64,000 bases of DNA from NCBI GenBank assembly GCA_051967755.1, contig JBQDYD010000003.1, positions 433,155 through 497,154 of the forward strand, given 5' to 3'. Positions within the stretch are counted from its first letter, which is position 1; the number at the start of each line of letters is the position of its first letter. Below, in pieces: positions 58,544 through 64,000 of the stretch. This stretch comes from UBA1672 sp051967755. Lineage in GTDB: Bacteria > Pseudomonadota > Alphaproteobacteria > Micavibrionales > Micavibrionaceae. A program made the position numbers and the translations under genes. The notes beneath the pieces are model-generated. The model saw nothing but the letters and a program-made list of their open reading frames with translations, was not told the DNA's origin and did no database searches.

Positions 58544-59416
58544 CTACATTCTGTAGCCATCAAAATCCGTCTGCGGTGTATGATCATGGCCGATTTGCGT
58601 TGGCATAGAAAGCATTGGAAAGAAGCGATCCTGCTTTAAATCACCGTTTTTATCTATCGGATTTAAGTGCGGAGAAATATCCCAGCCCTTTAGGCGTGAT
58701 TCGATTAGTTTTAATGATTCTTCTTCGGCTTTAAATTGATCCGCTTCACTTAGGTCCCAATATTCGGGTGAATACATGCATTCACCAGGATCAAAAGCAA
58801 TAACGGTTCCGTCCGGTAAAGCCGCAATTTCGTGAACCTTTGGCGTATAGATTGTATCCTCTAAAAGTTCATCCAAAAAGGTGTGATACGCTCTGCGATC
58901 TTCATAGGCTAAATCACTCAAGACCTGCACGGGCGGTAATATCTCTGCCTGCATAGCATTTTCACCAAGATCAACCGTGCGGCCAATCGGCTGTAGCAAT
59001 GTTTGACATTCAGAGCGATTAAAATCATCTCTATATGCGGTATGCCCTAAATAAGAATCAGGATGCCCCGATAAGCGCACAGCGGCAAGCTCCGTCTCAG
59101 ACTTTGCCAACATAACAATTGTGGATGTGCCCTGAGCCAGTAATGAATATTGCGTAAAGCCTGTGGCACTGGTCAGCGTTTCATCCATGAACGAGTCACG
59201 ATCATGCCCCTCTGGCGGTTTCACCATGCGCAATGCGATTTTGTTACCGACTGTTGATTTAACATCCTTCATGGCATCTTCAAAGCTACTCCACTCACGA
59301 TTATCAATATCCACCGCGGTTGGAACATATCCGTATTTGTCATGTTCGGTGTATGACGTTGCCGCCTGTACCCGTTCAATAACCCCTTGAAGCGTTTCTT
59401 TTTGTTCTTTGTTCAT
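58544..59416 (-). CDS. Unknown soluble protein
   Basis: This protein is 290 residues from ATG 59416. A frame opening at 59551 would add 45 basic residues but overlaps valS, and no ribosome-binding site supports it. There is no signal peptide or membrane segment; it is acidic overall with patches such as HEIAALPDGTVIAFDPGECM and ESRLKGWDISPHL. I recognise no family or catalytic motif. It is tandem with valS and 44 bases downstream of it. Confidence 0.7.
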   Translation of the reverse strand: MNKEQKETLQGVIERVQAATSYTEHDKYGYVPTAVDIDNREWSSFEDAMKDVKSTVGNKIALRMVKPPEGHDRDSFMDETLTSATGFTQYSLLAQGTSTIVMLAKSETELAAVRLSGHPDSYLGHTAYRDDFNRSECQTLLQPIGRTVDLGENAMQAEILPPVQVLSDLAYEDRRAYHTFLDELLEDTIYTPKVHEIAALPDGTVIAFDPGECMYSPEYWDLSEADQFKAEEESLKLIESRLKGWDISPHLNPIDKNGDLKQDRFFPMLSMPTQIGHDHTPQTDFDGYRM

Positions 59417-59459
59417 AAGCACATAATATGGCGTTCTTATGAAAAAAACAAATAAAGTT

Positions 59460-62108
59460 TTACGCCGCTTTAGAAGATAATTGCTCGAGTGCTTTTGACA
59501 ATTTATCGCGTTTGGCAACCGCTTCGGCTTTGCGTGATTTTTGTTCTTCAATCACTTCTTCCGGTGCGTTTTGAACAAACTTTTCATTGCCAAGCTTCGC
59601 ATCAATTTTACCGATATCTTTATCAAGCTTATCAATCACCTTTGTCAGGCGCTGGCGCTCTTCATCCAGATCAATAATATCTGCAATCGGTAAAACAAAT
59701 GTTGCCTCTTCTACGATGGTTTGAACCGCGCCGGCAGGAATATCATCAATAAATTTGATATCAGACAAGCGTGCCATTTTTGTAATGACTTGCTTATGCG
59801 CCTCAACGCGCGCTTTTGTTGTATCATTGGCATCTTTGATCAACAGTTCAATCTCCGCCCCTGCAGGTACGTTCATATCCGCGCGTACGGAGCGGATTTC
59901 ACCAATAGAATCCTGAAGCCATGTCATCTCAGCCAGCGCATCTGCGTTTGCGTAAGAATCATCAAGTTCAGGCCATGATGCGGTGATAAGGCGGTCCTCC
60001 TGATCCTTTTTAAAGAACCCTGCGTAAAGCTCTTCGGTGATGTATGGCATAAACGGATTAAGCATGAGCAAGATTTGATTGAGCGTCCAGCTCGTGGTTT
60101 TACGAACCTCGTCGGCTGCCTCATTGTCTTCTTGCAATAACGGCTTAGTGATTTCCAAATACCAATCACAGAACGTGCCCCATACAAATTGATAGACGGC
60201 GTTTGCGGCCTCATTAAAGCGATAAGAATCCAGACATTGGTTTATTTCCTCAACTGCGGATTTTACCTCACCAATAATCCACTGGTTTGGTGCATATTGA
60301 GCCTTCGCAGGATCAAAACCTTCATGCGATAGACATTCATTCATTTCACAGTAACGTGATGCATTCCATAGCTTTGTCGCGAAATTGCGATAGCCCTGCA
60401 GACGATCATCCGCAAGCCTGATATCGCGCCCCTGCGCGGCCATAGCACATAGTGTAAAGCGCACGGCGTCTGTGCCGTATTTTTCGATCAAATCAATCGG
60501 GTCCATAACATTACCCTTTGATTTTGACATTTTCTGTCCCTTCGCATCACGCACAAGCGCGTGAATATAGACATCCTTAAACGGCACATCTTTCATCAGG
60601 AACAGAGAGAACATCATCATACGGGACACCCAGAATGTAATGATGTCAAAGCCAGTAACCAAACAATCACCCGGGAAATAGCGCCCTAATTCAGGTGTTT
60701 TTTCAGGCCAACCAATTGTCGAAAACGGCCAAAGCGCGGAGGAGAACCACGTATCCAAAACATCCTCATCACGAGATAGCTTTACGCCCTCGCCTGCTTG
60801 TTTCTGCGCGTCTTCTTCGTTTTCGGCAACATAAACATTGCCGTCCTCATCATACCACGCAGGGATTTGGTGCCCCCACCATAATTGACGGGAAATACAC
60901 CATGGCAGTTGGTTATCAACCCACGCAAAATACATATTCTCATATTGTTGCGGGATAAAACGTGTGCGGCCATCACGGACGGCGGCTGATGCCTCCTTGG
61001 CAAGCTCTGGTGTGTCAACAAACCATTGCTTGGTCATAAACGGTTCAATGACGACGCCGGAACGCTCCCCTACAGGAATAGTATTTTTAATGGTTTCCAC
61101 TTCAACTAGCAGATCCTGATCCTCAAGCTCTGAGAGAATTTTATCGCGCGCGGCGTAACGATCCAGCCCTTGAATATCTTCAGGGATAAACTCTTCTTTC
61201 ACGATGCAGGCATATTCGTCCATGACGCTAATCATCTGAAGGTTATGGCGTTGCCCGACTTCGAAGTCATTGAAATCATGCGCAGGGGTGATTTTAACTG
61301 CGCCGCTTCCCTTTTCAGGGTCCGAATATTCATCTGCAATAATCGGGATAAGGCGGCCGGTAATTGGCAGAACAACAGATTTACCAACCATATCTTTATA
61401 ACGATCATCATCAGGGTGTACCGCCACGGCCGTATCACCCAGCATTGTTTCAGGGCGCGTTGTGGCAACGGTGATAAATTGTTCCGTTTCACCTTCGACA
61501 GGATATTTGATATGCCACATCTTACCTTTTTGTTCTTTCTGGATCACTTCCAGATCAGAGATAACAGTCTGGCGTTCAGGGTCCCAATTCACCAATCGCT
61601 CCGCGCGGTAAATCATTTTTGCATCATAGAGCTCCACAAATGCCTTTAAAACGGCCTTCGAGAGCCCTTCATCCATAGTAAAGCGCTCACGCTCCCAATC
61701 AGGTGTAGTGCCCAATCGGCGGAGCTGTGATGTAATGGTATTGCCTGAATATTCTTTCCATTCCCATGCTTTGTCCAGGAATGCTTCACGACCCATCTTG
61801 AAACGGTCTTTGCCTTCTGCGGCAAGTTGTTTTTCCAACACCATATGAACGGCAATACTGGCGTGGTCTGTACCCGGCTGCCATAGGGCGTCGCGCCCCT
61901 TCATGCGATGATATCTAACCAAGATATCCTGCAATGTATGGTTAAGCGCGTGACCGATATGAAGGGAGCCTGTGACATTAGGCGGCGGCATCATAATCGT
62001 ATAGGGTTTTTTATCACTGTCGGGGTCACATGCGAAAGCACCTGATTCTTCCCAATCTTTATAGTGTTTTTCTTCGATAATTTTTGGATCGAATGTTTTA
62101 TCGAGCAT
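59460..62108 (-). CDS. valS: Valyl-tRNA synthetase
   Basis: This 882-residue class I synthetase has HIGH in MPPPNVTGSLHIGHALN near residues 40-56 and KMSKS in GQKMSKSKGNVMDP near 525. An editing domain and a C-terminal coiled coil (EERQRLTKVIDKLDKDIGKI near 810-860) characteristic of ValS complete it. The length is typical. Confidence 0.98.
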   Translation of the reverse strand: MLDKTFDPKIIEEKHYKDWEESGAFACDPDSDKKPYTIMMPPPNVTGSLHIGHALNHTLQDILVRYHRMKGRDALWQPGTDHASIAVHMVLEKQLAAEGKDRFKMGREAFLDKAWEWKEYSGNTITSQLRRLGTTPDWERERFTMDEGLSKAVLKAFVELYDAKMIYRAERLVNWDPERQTVISDLEVIQKEQKGKMWHIKYPVEGETEQFITVATTRPETMLGDTAVAVHPDDDRYKDMVGKSVVLPITGRLIPIIADEYSDPEKGSGAVKITPAHDFNDFEVGQRHNLQMISVMDEYACIVKEEFIPEDIQGLDRYAARDKILSELEDQDLLVEVETIKNTIPVGERSGVVIEPFMTKQWFVDTPELAKEASAAVRDGRTRFIPQQYENMYFAWVDNQLPWCISRQLWWGHQIPAWYDEDGNVYVAENEEDAQKQAGEGVKLSRDEDVLDTWFSSALWPFSTIGWPEKTPELGRYFPGDCLVTGFDIITFWVSRMMMFSLFLMKDVPFKDVYIHALVRDAKGQKMSKSKGNVMDPIDLIEKYGTDAVRFTLCAMAAQGRDIRLADDRLQGYRNFATKLWNASRYCEMNECLSHEGFDPAKAQYAPNQWIIGEVKSAVEEINQCLDSYRFNEAANAVYQFVWGTFCDWYLEITKPLLQEDNEAADEVRKTTSWTLNQILLMLNPFMPYITEELYAGFFKKDQEDRLITASWPELDDSYANADALAEMTWLQDSIGEIRSVRADMNVPAGAEIELLIKDANDTTKARVEAHKQVITKMARLSDIKFIDDIPAGAVQTIVEEATFVLPIADIIDLDEERQRLTKVIDKLDKDIGKIDAKLGNEKFVQNAPEEVIEEQKSRKAEAVAKRDKLSKALEQLSSKAA

Positions 62109-62209
62109 TATACAAAGTCCTCTTTAAAATCCCATAAATATTGCCACGCTTACAGCGGAGCAATCATAAGGCTTTTGCCATATAAAACAAGGGTTCTAAG
62201 GAGAAAGTT

Positions 62210-62929
62210 TTAATCTTCGAGGACGCGTTTTGTCACGCGCTCAAGCTCTTCTTGAACAAGGCGCTCGATAACACTCGGTAGATATTTATCCAACCATTCA
62301 CGAAGTAGTGGTTTCAGTTCACTGCGGACAATTTCCTCAATTGTGACACTGCCATGCTCTACGGCTGTTCTGCGAACAAGCTCTGTCATAGCGCTGACAG
62401 CGGCGGCTTCAGCATTTTGAGTAAGCAGTGTATCCCCTGAAGAAACAGGCGGAATTTCTGTAACCTCTTCCTGAATTGGTTCCGGCTCAGGCTCGGGCTC
62501 GGGTATATCCTCGACCACAGGCTCAGGCTCGGGCTCCGGGGTTGGCTCAGGCTCCGGTTCAGGAGCCGCCTCAACTTCCGGTTCAGGCTCGGGCTCAATG
62601 TCTTCATCAGGTTCAATAAGATCGATATCAAGATCATTATCTTCGGCATTTACAATGTCTGTAAGATCCAGAATATCATCTTCATCAGAAACTGTTTGCT
62701 CGGCTTCTTCGGGTTCGGGTAAGGGGGCGTCGAAATCAATATCGTCAATCGCCGATTGATCCATAGCCTCTTCAACAACCTCAGGTTCCGGTTCGGGCTC
62801 TGGGGCAGTTTCTTCAATTTCTCCATCAGAATCTTCTACGGCCTCATCATCTTCTGAAATGATCTGGCGAATAGAATCGAGGATCTCCTCGATTGATGGC
62901 TCATCTTCTGTTTGCGTTTCGTCTGACAT
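62210..62929 (-). CDS. popZ: PopZ-like polar organizing protein (DUF2497)
   Basis: This 239-residue protein has the N-terminal motif EPSIEEILDSIRQIISEDDE and an acidic, Pro-rich middle (about 40-160, repeated PEPEPE). The C-terminus LKPLLREWLDKYLPSVIERL matches PopZ/DUF2497. In Caulobacter PopZ forms polar condensates that anchor the chromosome through ParB; the same role is inferred. The middle repeat region is longer than is strictly needed and clearly low-complexity. Confidence 0.88.
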   Translation of the reverse strand: MSDETQTEDEPSIEEILDSIRQIISEDDEAVEDSDGEIEETAPEPEPEPEVVEEAMDQSAIDDIDFDAPLPEPEEAEQTVSDEDDILDLTDIVNAEDNDLDIDLIEPDEDIEPEPEPEVEAAPEPEPEPTPEPEPEPVVEDIPEPEPEPEPIQEEVTEIPPVSSGDTLLTQNAEAAAVSAMTELVRRTAVEHGSVTIEEIVRSELKPLLREWLDKYLPSVIERLVQEELERVTKRVLED

Positions 62930-62959
62930 GTGCGGATGTGTTCACTAGAATAAGTAAAG

Positions 62960-63003
62960 GAATCACTAGACTTGATTGTGGTCTATTGAAGGCCTCTTGT
63001 CAA
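62960..63003 (-). promoter_or_regulatory. Candidate popZ promoter with a GANTC site
   Basis: On the minus strand TTGACA (63003-62998), a 17-base spacer and CACAAT (62980-62975) form a sigma70-type promoter. It starts about 40 bases before the popZ ATG. A GANTC site (62960-62964) lies just downstream of the start. A single site has little statistical weight. Confidence 0.5.
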
Positions 63004-63090
63004 AGGCTTGATGTGATTGATTTATATGGCTATCCACATTTTGTTCATATTTTATACACGGATCTGTGTACAAATGATGAAAAAAGCACA

Positions 63091-63753
63091 TTAAAATTGG
63101 AACTCAACTTTTGGTTCAAAGCCCTGTAAATACGGGACCCCTGCGTCAAACAGAGCGGTCGATGATATGGTTCCGTTTTCTGATTTATAAAATAATGTCG
63201 CACTGCCGACATTTTGATGTGGTTTTTTTGTAATTGTTAGCAAGCGACCACCAATATCCAACTGATCAAGGATAACTTGCGGCACTTCTGCGACTGCACC
63301 ATTGATGATAATCAGGCTATAAGGGGCATGTTTAGGCTCACCATTTTCCAGCCCTGATTCGATAAGTGCGATATTGCATAAATCATACTTGTCCCAAAGA
63401 CGCGATGCTTTATCCATTTGTCTCTTGTTGTTTTCCAATGCCACGATTGTTGTGACCTTAGATGATAAGATCGCCGATGAATACCCGGCACCAACACCAA
63501 TATCCAGCACGATATCCTCGTCTGTGATCTTTGCGGCTTGTAAAAGTTTTGAATGGACGATTGGCTCTAACAGAAAGCGCCCCTGCCCGATATCAATATT
63601 TTCATCTGTATAGGCAACATCAGATAACTTTTCGGGTACAAATTGCTCTCTCGGGATTGTTTCAAACGCATCCAGTATCCACGGATCAATCACACCCGCG
63701 GTGCGAATTTGACAATCAACCATATTTTTACGAGCAAGTGCGAAATCTGACAT
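63091..63753 (-). CDS. Protein-L-isoaspartate methyltransferase family protein
   Basis: This 220-residue SAM-dependent methyltransferase has the Pcm-type N-terminus MVDCQIRTAGVIDPWILDAF and GQGRFLLEPIVHSKLLQAA. The SAM site is IVLDIGVGAGYSSAIL near residues 80-95. Such Pcm-like proteins in alphaproteobacteria usually precede tolC and may not all repair isoaspartate. Here popZ lies downstream, separated by 161 bases containing the popZ promoter. Confidence 0.88.
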   Translation of the reverse strand: MSDFALARKNMVDCQIRTAGVIDPWILDAFETIPREQFVPEKLSDVAYTDENIDIGQGRFLLEPIVHSKLLQAAKITDEDIVLDIGVGAGYSSAILSSKVTTIVALENNKRQMDKASRLWDKYDLCNIALIESGLENGEPKHAPYSLIIINGAVAEVPQVILDQLDIGGRLLTITKKPHQNVGSATLFYKSENGTISSTALFDAGVPYLQGFEPKVEFQF

Positions 63754-63857
63754 TTTGAATATAAATATTTATGTTGTTTGGACGTACTTCTATTACATAC
63801 CTTCATTTAATATTTAAAACCAGAGCTTTTTCTTACGCATTCATAGGAAAATAGATA

Positions 63858-63886
63858 TTGACCATTTTTGTTATAGGCACTATCAG
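63858..63886 (+). promoter_or_regulatory. Candidate promoter of tRNA-Cys
   Basis: TTGACC (63858-63863), a 17-base spacer and TATCAG (63881-63886) place a start about 30 bases before the mature tRNA. It is nearly identical in pattern to the tRNA-Asp promoter. Confidence 0.55.
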
Positions 63887-63924
63887 TATGGGCGTGATGT
63901 CATAGCATTGCACATCGAAAACAA

Positions 63925-63998
63925 GGCGCGGTGGCAGAGTGGCTATGCAGCGGATTGCAAATCCGTGTACACCGGTTCGACTCCGGTCCGTGCCTCCA
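63925..63998 (+). tRNA. tRNA-Cys (GCA)
   Basis: This is a 74-nt cloverleaf with encoded CCA. The acceptor GGCGCGG pairs with CCGTGCC, the discriminator is U73, and the anticodon stem CGGAT/ATCCG holds loop TGCAA with anticodon GCA. The T arm reads GGTTCGACTCC. It is complete just inside the right edge. Confidence 0.97.
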
Positions 63999-64000
63999 AT

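Noticed and set aside
61170..61649. Long open frame opposite valS
   Set aside because: It is antisense to a strongly conserved synthetase, has no ribosome-binding site and its composition mirrors the valS codons.
62500..62830. Short tandem repeats of a GGCTC(A/G)GG type on the plus strand
   Set aside because: They encode the PEPEPE stretch of the PopZ-like protein on the minus strand; not a CRISPR or independent repeat.

Overview
The window looks like chromosomal DNA from an alphaproteobacterium of moderate GC (mid-40s percent by eye). The evidence is the gene set and its order: a CcrM-type GANTC adenine methylase, a PopZ-type DUF2497 protein, DciA beside mutY with a DsbA-like gene and smc downstream, an atpI-B-E-F'-F cluster with the duplicated b' subunit, ruvCAB next to ybgC-tolQRAB, and a zapA-6S RNA-cyclo-ligase locus. 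A Micavibrio-like or Rhodospirillales-like lineage would fit, but I cannot place the order from sequence alone. There is no rRNA, CRISPR array, insertion sequence or prophage; almost everything is housekeeping.

Layout. 1-592 is a partial unknown gene beyond the 3' end of a tRNA-Asp. 0.97-4.9 kb carries a peroxiredoxin-like protein, alanine dehydrogenase, IspG and a CPBP membrane protein. 4.9-12.3 kb is a nine-gene, tightly coupled Mrp-type cation/proton antiporter operon with three MrpD-like subunits, an MrpA-tail/MrpB fusion and a small extra membrane protein. 12.6-20.4 kb runs rplU, rpmA, obg, proB, pepN, rnhB, ccrM, folB. 20.4-30.3 kb has an unknown secreted protein, mutY, dciA, efp, a suhB-like gene, an OmpA-like protein, a double DsbA-like protein and smc. 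30.3-33 kb is the F0 sector of ATP synthase. 33-40.3 kb holds proA, nadD, a likely small RNA, rsfS, rlmH, an EnvC-like protein, ctpA, a divergent polysaccharide deacetylase and rppH. 40.3-47.8 kb (minus) is tolBARQ-ybgC, ruvB-X-ruvA-ruvC and yebC. 48-51.4 kb has a response regulator with a helical partner, a YmdB-type phosphoesterase, 5-formyl-THF cyclo-ligase, 6S RNA, zapA and a DUF4164-like protein. 51.6-57.1 kb is a carbon-metabolism block (tkt, gap, class I aldolase) that includes a winged-helix gene and an EndoU-nuclease-like secreted protein. 57.1-64 kb has epmA, rpmE, an unknown gene, valS, popZ, a Pcm-like methyltransferase and tRNA-Cys.

Functional links: EF-P and its likely lysyl-transferase EpmA are both here. 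ProB and ProA are both present but 18 kb apart. CcrM, PopZ, Smc, DciA and ZapA are cell-cycle and chromosome genes. CtpA, the EnvC-like protein, Tol and the polysaccharide deacetylase serve the envelope.

The items most worth a second look are: the EndoU-like secreted nuclease translated directly after aldolase with no visible immunity gene; a structured small-RNA candidate before rsfS; a probable ATT start codon for rsfS; a hairpin that masks the pepN ribosome-binding site; four GANTC sites in the ccrM promoter; the extra gene in the Mrp operon; and a secreted-protein gene wedged between ruvA and ruvB.
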